NCBI RefSeq assembly: GCF_012985465.1 | Contig: NZ_JAAQWN010000009.1 | Span: forward strand, 62,001 to 126,000 | Direction: 5' to 3' | From: Pseudomonas sp. WS 5079 | GTDB taxonomy: Bacteria > Pseudomonadota > Gammaproteobacteria > Pseudomonadales > Pseudomonadaceae | Length of the DNA: 64,000 nucleotides | Shown: positions 24,221 to 36,977 of the stretch, in pieces | Position numbering within the stretch: position 1 is the stretch's first letter | How the letters are laid out: each line of letters opens with the position of its first letter | The notes under the pieces: generated by a model | What the model saw: only the letters and a program-made list of their open reading frames with translations | Told to the model about the DNA's origin: nothing | Database searches by the model: none | Made by a program: the position numbers and the translations under genes

Positions 24221-24769
24221 ATGTTCAAATATATTGGCGACATCGTTAAGGGTACCGGTACCCAGTTGCGAAGCCTGGTGATGGTTTTCGGCCATGGCTT
24301 TCGCAAACGCGACACCCTGCAATACCCGGAAGAAGCGGTGTACCTGCCGCCGCGTTATCGCGGCCGTATCGTCCTGACCCGCGACCCCGATGGCGAAGAG
24401 CGTTGCGTAGCCTGCAACCTGTGCGCCGTGGCGTGCCCGGTGGGCTGTATCTCCCTGCAGAAAGCTGAAACCGAAGACGGTCGCTGGTACCCGGACTTCT
24501 TCCGCATCAACTTCTCGCGCTGCATTTTCTGCGGCCTCTGCGAGGAAGCTTGCCCGACCACCGCGATCCAGCTGACACCGGATTTCGAGATGGCCGAGTT
24601 CAAACGTCAGGACCTGGTGTACGAGAAAGAAGATCTGCTGATCTCTGGTCCCGGTAAAAACCCTGATTACAACTTCTATCGTGTTGCAGGTATGGCCGTT
24701 GCCGGTAAGCCGAAAGGCGCCGCACAAAACGAAGCCGAGCCGATCAACGTGAAGAGCTTGCTGCCTTAA
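24221..24769 (+). CDS. nuoI: NADH-quinone oxidoreductase subunit I
   Basis: A 182-residue ferredoxin-like subunit carrying clusters N6a and N6b in two CxxCxxCxxxCP motifs: [15 protein letters not shown] and [15 protein letters not shown]. It bridges NuoG and NuoB. GAGGA lies about 8 bases before the ATG. The 11-bp gap after nuoH suggests reinitiation. Confidence 0.96.
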   Translation: MFKYIGDIVKGTGTQLRSLVMVFGHGFRKRDTLQYPEEAVYLPPRYRGRIVLTRDPDGEERCVACNLCAVACPVGCISLQKAETEDGRWYPDFFRINFSRCIFCGLCEEACPTTAIQLTPDFEMAEFKRQDLVYEKEDLLISGPGKNPDYNFYRVAGMAVAGKPKGAAQNEAEPINVKSLLP

Positions 24770-24778
24770 GGAAGAAAG

Positions 24779-25282
24779 ATGGAATTCGCTTTCTATTTCG
24801 CATCGGGTATTGCAGTGGTGTCCACGCTTCGCGTGATCACCAACACCAACCCCGTGCACGCCCTGCTCTACCTGATCATTTCGCTGATCGCCGTGGCCAT
24901 GACCTTTTTCAGCCTCGGCGCACCGTTCGCCGGTGTGCTGGAAGTGATCGCCTACGCTGGCGCCATCATGGTGCTGTTCGTGTTTGTGGTGATGATGCTC
25001 AACCTGGGGCCGGCTTCGGTCGCCCAGGAGCGCGTCTGGCTCAAGCCCGGCATCTGGCTCGGCCCGGTGATCCTGGCAGCGCTGCTGCTGGCTGAACTGC
25101 TGTATGTGCTGTTCGCTCACCAGAGCGGCCAGGCCATCGGCCACACCACCGTAGACGCCAAGGCCGTGGGCATCAGCCTGTTTGGCCCGTACCTGCTGGT
25201 GGTCGAACTGGCTTCGATGCTGCTGCTCGCGGCAGCCATCACCGCCTTCCACTTGGGCCGCAACGAAGCCAAGGAGCAATGA
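24779..25282 (+). CDS. nuoJ: NADH-quinone oxidoreductase subunit J
   Basis: A 167-residue membrane subunit with five predicted helices. The [22 protein letters not shown] helix contains the pi-bulge region implicated in coupling. AAGGAAG precedes the ATG. Its end overlaps the region before nuoK. Confidence 0.95.
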   Translation: MEFAFYFASGIAVVSTLRVITNTNPVHALLYLIISLIAVAMTFFSLGAPFAGVLEVIAYAGAIMVLFVFVVMMLNLGPASVAQERVWLKPGIWLGPVILAALLLAELLYVLFAHQSGQAIGHTTVDAKAVGISLFGPYLLVVELASMLLLAAAITAFHLGRNEAKEQ

Positions 25283-25284
25283 CG

Positions 25285-25589
25285 ATGCCTGCTATCCCTT
25301 TGGAGCATGGTCTGGCGGTCGCCGGCATCCTGTTCTGCCTTGGCCTGGTCGGCCTGATGGTTCGCCGCAACATTCTGTTCGTGTTGATGAGCCTGGAAAT
25401 CATGATGAACGCTGCCGCACTGGCCTTCATCGTTGCGGGCAGCCGTTGGGGCCAGCCGGATGGGCAAGTGATGTTCATCCTGGTGATCAGCCTGGCAGCC
25501 GCCGAGGCCAGTATTGGCCTGGCGATCCTGTTGCAGCTGTATCGTCGCTTCCACACGCTTGATATCGACGCTGCCAGTGAGATGCGCGG

Positions 25590-25593
<4 letters not shown>
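25285..25593 (+). CDS. nuoK: NADH-quinone oxidoreductase subunit K
   Basis: A 102-residue subunit with three helices. The conserved Glu in [13 protein letters not shown] and another in the last helix ([13 protein letters not shown]) form part of the proton path. I prefer the ATG at 25285 (MPAIPLEHG), 8 bases after AAGGAG; an in-frame ATG at 25279, overlapping the nuoJ stop, is only 2 bases from the Shine-Dalgarno. Overlaps nuoL by four bases. Confidence 0.93.
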
Positions 25594-27443
<1,850 letters not shown>

Positions 27444-27482
27444 TATGAACTTTGCGAACTTGCGAAAGGAAACGAGCCCGTC

Positions 27483-29015
27483 ATGATTCTGCCCTGGCTA
27501 ATCCTGATCCCCTTTATCGGCGGCCTGCTCTGCTGGATGGGCGAGCGCTTCGGCGCTACCCTGCCCCGCTGGATTGCGTTGCTGACCATGTCCCTGGAAC
27601 TCGCACTCGGCCTCTGGCTGTGGGCCCATGGCGACTATTCATTTGCTCCGGCACCGGGTGTCGATCCAACCTTCGCGCTTGAATTCAAGCACGTCTGGAT
27701 CGAACGCTTCGGCATCAACGTGCACCTGGCCCTCGATGGCCTGTCGCTGTTGATGATCCTGCTGACCGGCCTGCTGGGTATCCTCTCGGTACTCTGCTCC
27801 TGGAAAGAAATCGAGCGTCACGTGGGCTTCTTCCACCTGAACCTGATGTGGATCCTGGGCGGCGTTGTCGGCGTGTTCCTTGCGCTGGACCTGTTCATGT
27901 TCTTCTTCTTCTGGGAAATGATGCTGGTGCCGATGTACTTCCTCATCGCGCTCTGGGGTCACAGTTCTTCGGACGGCAAGAAAACCCGGATCTACGCGGC
28001 GACCAAGTTCTTCATCTTCACCCAGGCTTCCGGCCTGATCATGTTGGTGGCGATCCTGGGCCTGGTCCTGGTCAACTTCAACAACACCGGCGTGATTACC
28101 TTCAACTACGCCGACCTGTTGAAAACCAAGATGTCGATGACCACCGAGTACATCCTCATGCTCGGTTTCTTCATCGCCTTCGCGGTGAAACTGCCGGTGG
28201 TGCCGTTCCACTCCTGGTTGCCTGACGCTCACGCCCAGGCGCCCACCGCAGGTTCCGTGGACCTGGCCGGTATCCTGTTGAAGACGGCGGCCTACGGCCT
28301 GCTGCGTTTCGCCCTGCCGCTGTTCCCGAATGCTTCGGCCGAGTTCGCGCCGATTGCCATGACCCTGGGCCTGATCGGGATCTTCTACGGTGCGTTCCTC
28401 GCCTTCGCACAAACCGACATCAAGCGCCTGATTGCCTTCTCGTCCGTTTCCCACATGGGTTTCGTACTGATCGGCATCTACTCCGGCAGCCAACTGGCGT
28501 TGCAAGGCGCGGTGATCCAGATGCTGGCTCACGGTGTTTCGGCAGCCGCACTGTTTATCCTCAGTGGCCAACTGTACGAGCGCCTGCACACCCGTGACAT
28601 GCGTGAAATGGGCGGCATCTGGTCGCGTATCGCCTACTTGCCGGCGATCAGCCTGTTCTTTGCAGCCGCCTCCCTGGGCTTGCCGGGCACCGGTAACTTT
28701 GTCGGCGAGTTCCTTATCCTGATGGGCAGCTTCGTCAGTGCGCCATGGATCACCGCGATCGCCACCTCCGGCCTGGTGTTCGGTTCGGTGTACTCGCTGA
28801 TCATGATCCACCGTGCCTACTTCGGCCCGACCAAGTCGGACGCCGTCCTCAAAGGGATGGATGCTCGCGAACTGATCATGGTGCTCGGCCTTGCGGTATT
28901 GCTGGTGTATATCGGCGTGTATCCGCAACCGTTCCTCGACACCTCTGCCGCCACGATGCATGGCGTGCAGCAGTGGTTGAGCACCGCCTTCACTCAACTC
29001 GCTTCGGCCCGGTAA
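27483..29015 (+). CDS. nuoM: NADH-quinone oxidoreductase subunit M
   Basis: A 510-residue antiporter-like pump subunit with about 14 helices. [19 protein letters not shown] holds the conserved Glu; [37 protein letters not shown] is the family hallmark. A 39-bp gap separates it from nuoL. Confidence 0.96.
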   Translation: MILPWLILIPFIGGLLCWMGERFGATLPRWIALLTMSLELALGLWLWAHGDYSFAPAPGVDPTFALEFKHVWIERFGINVHLALDGLSLLMILLTGLLGILSVLCSWKEIERHVGFFHLNLMWILGGVVGVFLALDLFMFFFFWEMMLVPMYFLIALWGHSSSDGKKTRIYAATKFFIFTQASGLIMLVAILGLVLVNFNNTGVITFNYADLLKTKMSMTTEYILMLGFFIAFAVKLPVVPFHSWLPDAHAQAPTAGSVDLAGILLKTAAYGLLRFALPLFPNASAEFAPIAMTLGLIGIFYGAFLAFAQTDIKRLIAFSSVSHMGFVLIGIYSGSQLALQGAVIQMLAHGVSAAALFILSGQLYERLHTRDMREMGGIWSRIAYLPAISLFFAAASLGLPGTGNFVGEFLILMGSFVSAPWITAIATSGLVFGSVYSLIMIHRAYFGPTKSDAVLKGMDARELIMVLGLAVLLVYIGVYPQPFLDTSAATMHGVQQWLSTAFTQLASAR

Positions 29016-29022
29016 GAGCGCT

Positions 29023-30486
29023 ATGGAATTCACGATCCAACACTTTATCGCGCTTGCGCCGCTGCTGATTACCAGCCTCACCATTGTGGTGGTGATGCTG
29101 GCAATCGCCTGGCGCCGCAATCACTCACAGACGTTCCTGCTGTCCACCGCAGGCCTGAACCTGGCCTTGCTGTCGATTATCCCGGCACTCAAGGTAGCCC
29201 CGCTGGCGGTGACCCCGCTGGTCATGATCGATGACTTCGCGCTGCTGTACACCGCGTTGATCCTGGTTGCGACACTGGCCTGCGTCACCCTCGCCCACGC
29301 CTACCTCGGCGAGGGCGGCACCGGCTACCCGGGCAACCGCGAAGAGCTGTACCTGCTGATCCTGCTGGCTGCGGCCGGCGGTATCGTGCTGGTCAGCGCG
29401 CAGCACCTGGCCGGCTTGTTCATCGGCCTGGAACTGCTGTCGATCCCGACCTACGGCCTGGTGGCCTACGCCTTCTTCAACAAGCGCTCCCTGGAAGCCG
29501 GCATCAAGTACATGGTGCTGTCGGCCGCAGGTTCCGCGTTCCTGTTGTTCGGTATGGCCTTGCTCTACGCCGAAGCCGGCAGCCTGAGCTTCAGCGGTAT
29601 CGGTCACGCCCTGGCCGCCACCAGCATGCCTGCGCCAATCGCCCAACTGGGCCTGGCCATGATGCTGATCGGCCTGGCGTTCAAGCTGTCGCTGGTACCC
29701 TTCCACCTGTGGACCCCGGACGTGTACGAAGGCGCCCCGGCGCCGGTAGCCGCGTTCCTGGCTACCGCGTCGAAGGTTGCAGTGTTTGCGGTGATGGTGC
29801 GTCTGTTCCAGATCTCCCCCGCCGCCAACACCGGTGTGCTGAGCGACGTACTGACCGTGATCGCCATTGCGTCGATCCTGTTCGGTAACCTGCTGGCCCT
29901 GACCCAGAACAACCTCAAGCGTCTGCTGGGTTACTCGTCCATCGCGCACTTCGGCTACCTGCTGATCGCTCTGGTGGCGAGCAAGGGCCTGGCGGTGGAA
30001 GCCATCGGCGTGTACCTGGTCACCTACGTGATCACCAGCCTCGGCGCGTTCGGCGTGATCACCCTGATGTCCTCGCCTTACAAAGGCCGTGACGCCGACG
30101 CCCTGTACGAATACCGCGGCCTGTTCTGGCGCCGTCCGTACCTGACCGCCGTACTGACCGTGATGATGCTGTCCCTGGCTGGCATCCCGCTGACCGCAGG
30201 CTTTATCGGCAAGTTCTACATCGTCGCGACCGGTGTCGAAGCCCACGAATGGTGGCTGGTGGCATCCCTGGTACTGGGTAGCGCCATCGGCGTGTTCTAC
30301 TACCTGCGCGTGATGGTCACCCTGTACCTGATCGAGCCAAACCTGCGCCGTGTGGACGCCGAACTGCACTGGGAACAGAAAGCCGGTGGCGTGATGCTGC
30401 TGGCCATTGCCCTGCTGGCGTTTTTCCTGGGTGTCTACCCACAACCGTTGCTCACCCTGGTGCAGCATGCGGTGATGGCGGGTTGA
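29023..30486 (+). CDS. nuoN: NADH-quinone oxidoreductase subunit N
   Basis: A 487-residue antiporter-like pump subunit and last gene of the operon. [32 protein letters not shown] and [34 protein letters not shown] are diagnostic. It starts 7 bp after nuoM; a terminator follows 25 bp after the stop. Confidence 0.96.
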   Translation: MEFTIQHFIALAPLLITSLTIVVVMLAIAWRRNHSQTFLLSTAGLNLALLSIIPALKVAPLAVTPLVMIDDFALLYTALILVATLACVTLAHAYLGEGGTGYPGNREELYLLILLAAAGGIVLVSAQHLAGLFIGLELLSIPTYGLVAYAFFNKRSLEAGIKYMVLSAAGSAFLLFGMALLYAEAGSLSFSGIGHALAATSMPAPIAQLGLAMMLIGLAFKLSLVPFHLWTPDVYEGAPAPVAAFLATASKVAVFAVMVRLFQISPAANTGVLSDVLTVIAIASILFGNLLALTQNNLKRLLGYSSIAHFGYLLIALVASKGLAVEAIGVYLVTYVITSLGAFGVITLMSSPYKGRDADALYEYRGLFWRRPYLTAVLTVMMLSLAGIPLTAGFIGKFYIVATGVEAHEWWLVASLVLGSAIGVFYYLRVMVTLYLIEPNLRRVDAELHWEQKAGGVMLLAIALLAFFLGVYPQPLLTLVQHAVMAG

Positions 30487-30511
30487 TCGCTTAGGCTCAA
30501 GCAGTAAACAG

Positions 30512-30541
30512 AACGGCACCCTTGGGTGCCGTTTTGCGTTT
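30512..30541 (+). terminator. nuo operon terminator
   Basis: AACGGCACCC-TT-GGGTGCCGTT hairpin followed by TTGCGTTT. The stem sequence is nearly repeated in the opposite-facing terminator at 30678. Confidence 0.85.
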
Positions 30542-30571
30542 CTGGGGGCAGATATGCGGTGCCACTGGCGT

Positions 30572-30660
30572 CGCCATCGCGGGCAAGCCCGCTCCCACAT
30601 TGATCCGGTTTCATCATGAGAATACGGTCAAGTGTGGGAGCGGGCTTGCCCGCGATGGCG
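30572..30660. repeat. REPIN, CGGGCTTGCCCGCGA class
   Basis: 28-bp arms 30572-30599 and 30633-30660, perfectly inverted, in the gap between the convergent nuo and ABC-transporter operons. Confidence 0.93.
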
Positions 30661-30677
30661 GCAGCAGCGACACCACA

Positions 30678-30706
30678 AAAAACGGCACCTCACGGTGCCG
30701 TTGTGC
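30678..30706 (-). terminator. terminator of the ABC importer operon
   Basis: On the minus strand ACGGCACC-GTGA-GGTGCCGT is followed by TTTT, 14 bp after the last gene of the leftward operon. Confidence 0.85.
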
Positions 30707-30719
30707 TATCTGCCCTACC

Positions 30720-32462
30720 TCACTTACGTGCCGCCTCCCAGGACTTGAGCAAGTCGGCATAGTTGACGGTTTCACCCTTGGGCTTTTCGTTCGCCAGTTT
30801 CGGCTTGGGCGCGCCCGGCTGATCGAACCAGTACTGGGCATCACGCTCGGGGTTCATCTTCGGCCCACAGATCGGCTGCACCTTGGAGCGTTCCAGGCGC
30901 GTCATGATGGCGTCCTGGTCCTTGGCCAGGCCATCCAGCGCCTGTTGCGGGGTTTTCTCGCCGCTGGCGGCTTCCGAGATGTGGCTCCACCACAGTTGGG
31001 CCAAGCGTGGATAGTCCGGCACGTTGGTGCCGGTCGGCGTCCATTGCACCCGCGCCGGGCTGCGATAGAACTCCACCAGGCCGCCAAGTTTCGGTGCCAG
31101 GTCGGTCATGGCCTGGGAGTTGATGTCCGATTCGCGGATCGGCGTCAGGCCGACGATGGTTTTCTTCAAGGACACGGTTTTCGACGTAACGAACTGCGCA
31201 TACAGCCAAGCTGCCAGTTTTTGCTTCTCAGGCGTGGACTTGAGGAAGGTCCAGGAGCCCACGTCCTGATACCCCAGCTTCATGCCCTCCTCCCAATACG
31301 GACCGCGGGGCGACGGTGCCATGCGCCACTTCGGCGTGCCATCGGCGTTCATCACTGGCAGGCCGGGTTTGGTCATGTCAGCGGTAAAGGCGGTGTACCA
31401 GAAGATCTGCTGGGCGATGTTGCCTTGGGACGGCACCGGCCCGGATTCGGAGAAGGTCATGCCCGCCGCTTCCGGTGGCGCATAGGCGCGCATCCAGTCG
31501 ACATACTTCTGCGTGGCAAACACCGCGGCCGGGCCGTTGGTGTCGCCGCCACGGGTCACGCTGGAACCCACCGGGTGGCAGTCCTCGACCCGAATCCCCC
31601 ACTCGTCCACCGGCAAGCCATTGGGCAAGCCCTTGTCGCCGCCTCCAGCCATGGAGAACCAGGCATCGGTAAAGCGCCAGCCCAGGGACGGATCCTTCTT
31701 GCCGTAGTCCATATGGCCGTACACGCGCTTGCCGTCGATTTCCTTGACGTCTTCGCTGAAGAACTTGGCGATATCTTCATAGGCCGACCAGTTCACCGGC
31801 ACGCCCAGTTCATAGCCGTATTTCTCCTTGAACTTGGCCTTGAGGTCGGCCCGCTCGAACCAGTCGGCGCGAAACCAGTACAGGTTGGCGAACTGCTGGT
31901 CGGGCAACTGGTAGATCTTGCCGTCCGGCGCAGTGGTAAACGAGATGCCGATAAAGTCCTTGAGGTCCAGGGTCGGCGAGGTGAAGTCCTTGCCTTCATT
32001 GGCCATCAGGTCGGTGATGGATTCGGTCTTGCCATAGCGAAAGTGCGTACCAATCAGGTCGGAATCGTTGACCCAGCCGTCATAGATGTTCTTGTCCGAC
32101 TGCATCTGGGTCTGCAGTTTTTCCACCACGTCACCTTCCTGCAGCAGGTCGTGGGTCAGCTTGATCCCGGTGATTTCACTGAAGGCCTTAGCCAGTACCT
32201 TGGATTCGTACTCGTGGGTGGTGAGGGTTTCCGACACCACATTGATCTTCATCCCACGAAACGGCTCGGCGGCCTTGATAAACCACTTCAACTCTTCAAG
32301 TTGCTGGGCTTCGCTGAGGGTGGACGGTTTGAACTCGCTGCCGATCCACTTTTTCGCGGCATCTTCATAGGCATCGGCCCAGGCTGCAGCACTCAGGCCG
32401 CTGAGTGCCAAGACTGCGGCCAATGAAATGCTATGTCGCAGCTTATTGTTTTTATCGAACAT
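30720..32462 (-). CDS. glpV: ABC transporter substrate-binding protein, GlpV-like
   Basis: A 580-residue periplasmic protein, long for its class. Signal peptide residues 1-29, cleaved after AWA. The body has the extracellular solute-binding family 1 fold (LTHDLLQEGDVVEKLQTQM, GWRFTDAWFSMAGGGDKG). Start MFDKNNKLRHS with AGGAGG close upstream. It is the last gene of a six-gene operon whose order (two ATPases, two permeases, a DUF2160 protein, this protein) matches the glycerol importer glpSTPQUV of Rhizobium. No glycerol kinase or dehydrogenase gene is nearby, so glycerol is a homology guess; related polyols or alcohols are possible. Confidence 0.82.
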   Translation of the reverse strand: MFDKNNKLRHSISLAAVLALSGLSAAAWADAYEDAAKKWIGSEFKPSTLSEAQQLEELKWFIKAAEPFRGMKINVVSETLTTHEYESKVLAKAFSEITGIKLTHDLLQEGDVVEKLQTQMQSDKNIYDGWVNDSDLIGTHFRYGKTESITDLMANEGKDFTSPTLDLKDFIGISFTTAPDGKIYQLPDQQFANLYWFRADWFERADLKAKFKEKYGYELGVPVNWSAYEDIAKFFSEDVKEIDGKRVYGHMDYGKKDPSLGWRFTDAWFSMAGGGDKGLPNGLPVDEWGIRVEDCHPVGSSVTRGGDTNGPAAVFATQKYVDWMRAYAPPEAAGMTFSESGPVPSQGNIAQQIFWYTAFTADMTKPGLPVMNADGTPKWRMAPSPRGPYWEEGMKLGYQDVGSWTFLKSTPEKQKLAAWLYAQFVTSKTVSLKKTIVGLTPIRESDINSQAMTDLAPKLGGLVEFYRSPARVQWTPTGTNVPDYPRLAQLWWSHISEAASGEKTPQQALDGLAKDQDAIMTRLERSKVQPICGPKMNPERDAQYWFDQPGAPKPKLANEKPKGETVNYADLLKSWEAARK

Positions 32463-32500
32463 AGAGACCTCCTGGTTGGGATCAAAAGGGATGCCTGTGG

Positions 32501-32776
32501 CTATCCCCAACGCATCACAGACAACAGCCACACCACAGACAGCGCGGACGCCACCCAGATGCTCCAGCCGGTTACGCCAATCACCAGCAGATGCAGGTAG
32601 GCGCTCCCGAGAAGACCGATAAACAGGCGATCACCACGGGTGGTGCTGATCGGTAACAAACCGCGCCGAGGGATGCTCGGCGAGCGCAATTCCCACGTGG
32701 TCATGCCCGCCAGCAACAGGGCAATCGCCGCAAAAAACAGCGCAGTCGGGGTGGTCCAGGCCATCCATTCCATCAT
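32501..32776 (-). CDS. glpU: small DUF2160 membrane protein, GlpU-like
   Basis: A 91-residue protein with about three hydrophobic segments (residues 8-26, 46-66 and 69-88) and the MEWMAWTTPTALFFAA start typical of DUF2160. It always occurs within this importer operon; its role is unknown. Start at 32776, with GAGG five bases upstream; the ATG at the next codon is equally possible. Confidence 0.78.
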   Translation of the reverse strand: MMEWMAWTTPTALFFAAIALLLAGMTTWELRSPSIPRRGLLPISTTRGDRLFIGLLGSAYLHLLVIGVTGWSIWVASALSVVWLLSVMRWG

Positions 32777-32783
32777 CGTTTCC

Positions 32784-33584
32784 TCAGACCCGGCCGAGGG
32801 CAAAGCCCTTGGCCACATGGTTGCGCACAAACCAGATCACCAGCATGCCCGGCAGGATGGTCAGCACCCCGGCGGCCGCCAGCACACCCCAGTCAATCCC
32901 CGAAGCGGACACGGTGCGGGTCATCACGGCGGCAATCGGCTTGGCATTCACGGACGTCAGGGTGCGCGCCAGCAGCAGCTCGACCCAGGAAAACATAAAG
33001 CAGAAAAACGCCGTGACACCGATCCCCGAGCCAATCAGCGGGATAAAGATCTTCACGAAAAACTTCGGAAAGCTATAGCCATCGATGTAAGCCGTTTCGT
33101 CGATCTCCTTGGGCACCCCGGACATAAAGCCTTCCAGGATCCACACCGCCAGCGGCACGTTGAACAGGCAGTGGGCCAGGGCCACGGCGATATGGGTATC
33201 GAACAGGCCGATGGACGAATACAGCTGGAAAAACGGCAGTAGGAACACCGCCGGCGGCGCCATGCGGTTGGTCAGCAACCAGAAGAACAGGTGCTTGTCG
33301 CCCAGGAAGCGGTAACGCGAAAACGCGTAGGCCGCCGGCAGTGCCACCGTCAGGGAAATCACGGTGTTCAGGCTCACGTAGTACAGCGAGTTCAGATACC
33401 CGGTGTACCAACTGGGGTCGGTGAAGATCACCTTGTAGTTGGCCAGGGTGAAGTCCTGCGGAAACAGCGTCAGGCCGCCGAGGATTTCGGTGTTGCTCTT
33501 GAAGGACATGTTCAGCAGCCAGTAGATCGGCACCAGCAGGAACAGGATGTAGATCAGCAGCGGGATGACCTTGCGCTTGCTCAT
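32784..33584 (-). CDS. glpQ: ABC transporter permease, GlpQ-like (MalG type)
   Basis: A 266-residue inner-membrane permease with six predicted helices. The cytoplasmic EAA loop, which docks the ATPase, reads EIDETAYIDGYSFPKFFVKI. Seven bp separate it from the DUF2160 gene and ten from the partner permease. Confidence 0.88.
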   Translation of the reverse strand: MSKRKVIPLLIYILFLLVPIYWLLNMSFKSNTEILGGLTLFPQDFTLANYKVIFTDPSWYTGYLNSLYYVSLNTVISLTVALPAAYAFSRYRFLGDKHLFFWLLTNRMAPPAVFLLPFFQLYSSIGLFDTHIAVALAHCLFNVPLAVWILEGFMSGVPKEIDETAYIDGYSFPKFFVKIFIPLIGSGIGVTAFFCFMFSWVELLLARTLTSVNAKPIAAVMTRTVSASGIDWGVLAAAGVLTILPGMLVIWFVRNHVAKGFALGRV

Positions 33585-33594
33585 GTTGGCGGCC

Positions 33595-34457
<863 letters not shown>

Positions 34458-34461
<4 letters not shown>

Positions 34462-35555
34462 GGGCGCGCCTCCAGCAGGTAATCATCGGCATACACCATC
34501 AACCACTGCGCCGGGAAGCTGATCGACGCCCGCCCTTCGGGCACCGGTTTGTCTTCGGCCAGGCGCACCTTCAAGGGCGCGCCGTCGAGGTTGAGGGTCA
34601 GGATCTTGTAGGTGCCCAGGTCTTCGACATGCATGACCTCGGCCTGCAACGCGTCGGGATTGGGCTCATCCCACACATGAATGAACTCGGGACGTATGCC
34701 GACCTGGAGTTTCTTGTAGTCCTTTTCCGATATCTGCCGTTGCTGCACTTCGGACAACGCCAGATGTGTCCCGGCAAACCGCACCCCACCGGCATCGGCC
34801 TGCACCTCAATCAGATTCATTCCAGGGCTGCCGATGAAATAGCCGACAAAGGTATGGCTGGGACGCTCGAACAACTCCCGTGGGGTGCCGAACTGCACAA
34901 TCTGCCCGCCGTACATCACCGCGATCTTGTCGGCAAAGGTCGAGGCCTCCAACTGATCGTGGGTGACGTAGACCATGGTGATATTGAACTGCTCATGGAT
35001 CTGCTTGAGCTTGCGCCGCAGTTTCCACTTCAGGTGCGGGTCGATCACCGTCAGCGGTTCGTCGAACAGGATCGCCGACACGTCATCGCGCACCAGGCCA
35101 CGGCCCATTGAGACCTTTTGCTTTTCATCGGCACTGAGGTTGCGGGCTTTTTTACCCAGCAGGTTCTGCAGGTCGAGCACCTCGGCAATTTCCTGCACCT
35201 TGCTGTGCACTTTCGCCTCGGCCATGCCCTGGTTGCGCAGGGGGAATGCCAGGTTATCGAACACCGTCATGGTGTCGTAGACCACCGGGAACTGGAACAC
35301 CTGGGCGATATTGCGCTTTTCCGGGGTCAGGTCATTCACCACCTTGCTGTCGAACAGCACCTGGCCTTCCGAAGGGCTGAGCAGGCCGGAGATGATGTTG
35401 AGCAGGGTTGATTTGCCACACCCCGAAGGACCGAGCAATGCGTAGGCACCGCCCTGCTCCCAGACGTGGTTCATTTCGCGAATGGCGTAGTCTTCAGGCC
35501 CTGTGGGTGTAGGGCTGTAGCTATGCGCCAGGTTCTGCAAATGGATCTCGGCCAT
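34458..35555 (-). CDS. glpT: ABC transporter ATPase with degenerate signature, GlpT-like
   Basis: A 365-residue MalK/UgpC-type ATPase. Walker A GPSGCGKST (residues 42-50), Q-loop Gln in VFQFP, Walker B ILFDEP and H-loop His199 (VTHDQ) are intact. The signature LSGGQ is replaced by LSADE at 140-144, and the D-loop is TVID instead of SNLD. A C-terminal regulatory TOBE domain follows (from about 240). It overlaps the upstream ATPase gene by one base (TGATG). With its partner it would form one complete and one degenerate ATP site. This gene is not the antiporter GlpT of E. coli. Confidence 0.85.
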
Positions 35556-36649
35556 CAGGCAACCCTCGCGACACGGCGCCCGGGAGCCTGGACCAAACGA
35601 CCCTGGCCATCGAACACAAACAGTTTATGGGTCGGTATGTAGATGCGGATCGGCGCATCCACGTCGTACTCGTGTACCCCCGGTAGGTGCAACACCAGCA
35701 AAAAATGCTCGCTGCGCACATGCAGGAAGGTTTCCGAGCCGCTGATCTCCGCAACTTCCACGGTGACCGCCAGTTCCAGGTCATCGTCGTTGCTGGGCAC
35801 CAGGCTGATATGGCTGGGACGCACGCCAAAACGGAACTCGCCCTCGCCAACCGGCCGCAGGTCTACGTTCAATGGGAAGTGCACATCGTTGGCGAAACTC
35901 ACTTCGTTGCCGCTGATGCGCCCCGGCATCAGGTTGATCGGCGGCTCGGAAAACAGCTCGGCGGCCAGCACGGTCTGCGGTTGGTGATAGACCTCGGCGG
36001 CCTTGCCGCTCTGGATCACCCGGCCATCGTGGAGGATGGTGGTGGTGCCACCCAGCGCCAGTGCCTCGTTGGGTTCGGTGGTGGCATAGATGGCAATGGT
36101 GTTGCGGGCCTTGAACAACTCACGCATTTCCTGACGCAGCTCTTCGCGCAGTTTGTAGTCCAGGTTCACCAGGGGCTCGTCGAACAAAATCAGTTCGGCA
36201 TCCTTGACCAGCGCCCGAGCCATGGCCGTGCGTTGTTGCTGGCCACCGGACAGCTCCAGGGGATGACGTTGCAGGAACTTGTCGATGCGCAGCATCTTCG
36301 CGGTTTCCAGCACTTTGCTGTGGATCAGCTCGCTGCTCACCCCGGCCTGGCGCAGCGGCGAGGCGATGTTCTCGAACACGGTCATGGTCGGGTAGTTGAT
36401 GAACTGCTGGTACACCATCGACACATTGCGCAAGCGCACCGGCTTATGGGTGACGTCGACGCCGTTCATCAGGATGCGCCCGGCATCAGGCTTGTCCAGG
36501 CCGGCCATCAGGCGCATCAGGCTGGTCTTGCCGGACAGCGTACGGCCCAGCAACACATTGAAAGAGCCAGCTTCAAAGCGCAGGTTGGCGTCGTCGATCC
36601 AGGTCTGGCCTTCGACGACACGGGTCACATGTTCCAGGGTCAATGACAT
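35555..36649 (-). CDS. glpS: ABC transporter ATPase lacking the H-loop histidine, GlpS-like
   Basis: A 364-residue MalK-type ATPase and first gene of the importer operon. Walker A is the unusual LLGRTLSGKTS (about 33-43); the signature LSGGQ (133-137) and Walker B LILFDEPLVNLD are intact. Where other members have VTHDQxEA this protein has ATTEPNEA, so the switch histidine is Thr191. A TOBE-type C-terminal domain is present. ATG at 36649, with AAGGG 7 bases upstream; a sigma54-type promoter lies about 45 bp upstream. Confidence 0.85.
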   Translation of the reverse strand: MSLTLEHVTRVVEGQTWIDDANLRFEAGSFNVLLGRTLSGKTSLMRLMAGLDKPDAGRILMNGVDVTHKPVRLRNVSMVYQQFINYPTMTVFENIASPLRQAGVSSELIHSKVLETAKMLRIDKFLQRHPLELSGGQQQRTAMARALVKDAELILFDEPLVNLDYKLREELRQEMRELFKARNTIAIYATTEPNEALALGGTTTILHDGRVIQSGKAAEVYHQPQTVLAAELFSEPPINLMPGRISGNEVSFANDVHFPLNVDLRPVGEGEFRFGVRPSHISLVPSNDDDLELAVTVEVAEISGSETFLHVRSEHFLLVLHLPGVHEYDVDAPIRIYIPTHKLFVFDGQGRLVQAPGRRVARVA

Positions 36650-36691
36650 GACACGCCCTTTTTCTTATTGGAATTGTTCTTCCAGGGACAG

Positions 36692-36708
36692 AGCCAGTTT
36701 CGTGCCAA
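36692..36708 (-). promoter_or_regulatory. sigma54 (-24/-12) promoter of the ABC importer operon
   Basis: Read on the minus strand, TTGGCACG-AAAC-TGGCT fits TGGCACG-N4-TTGCW at every position but one, with exact GG-to-GC spacing. Expected transcription start near 36682, about 33 nt before the glpS-like ATG. Confidence 0.75.
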
Positions 36709-36713
36709 TAATA

Positions 36714-36726
36714 AAAAGTGTTGATT
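36714..36726 (-). promoter_or_regulatory. IHF-like site between promoter and enhancer
   Basis: On the minus strand AATCAA-CACT-TTT matches WATCAA-N4-TTR in 12 of 13 positions. Its place between the sigma54 promoter and the repeat array is where IHF bends DNA in such systems. Confidence 0.5.
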
Positions 36727-36752
36727 TACCAGCGACTTGAGCAAAACCAGTC

Positions 36753-36838
36753 CTCAGTGCTGAACAGAAATGAACATTCACAACTGAACAATTGAACAAC
36801 CAGCGGGTTGACAATGAACAGTTCTGAACAACACTGAG
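36753..36838. promoter_or_regulatory. enhancer-like array of six TGTTCA repeats
   Basis: TGAACA (TGTTCA on the minus strand) occurs at 36761, 36771, 36785, 36793, 36815 and 36825, i.e. three pairs spaced 10, 8 and 10 bp. The array is bracketed by the inverted 7-mers CTCAGTG (36753) and CACTGAG (36832). It is placed about 60-140 bp upstream of the sigma54 promoter and also upstream of the activator gene. Probable binding site of the adjacent AcoR-like activator (inference). Confidence 0.65.
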
Positions 36839-36862
36839 TAAGCCCAGTAAAACCGTTCAACC

Positions 36863-36928
36863 TGTGGGAGCTGGCTTGCCTGCGATAGCGATCTCACGGA
36901 CGCCATCGCAGGCAAGCCAGCTCCCACA
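36863..36928. repeat. REPIN, CTGGCTTGCCTGCGA class
   Basis: Arms 36863-36890 and 36901-36928, inverted, with only a 10-bp spacer: a short REPIN between the enhancer array and the activator gene. Confidence 0.92.
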
Positions 36929-36977
36929 AGGTGAGCGGTGCACGGTTCATAACAACAATAAAAAGAAGGTCACCACC

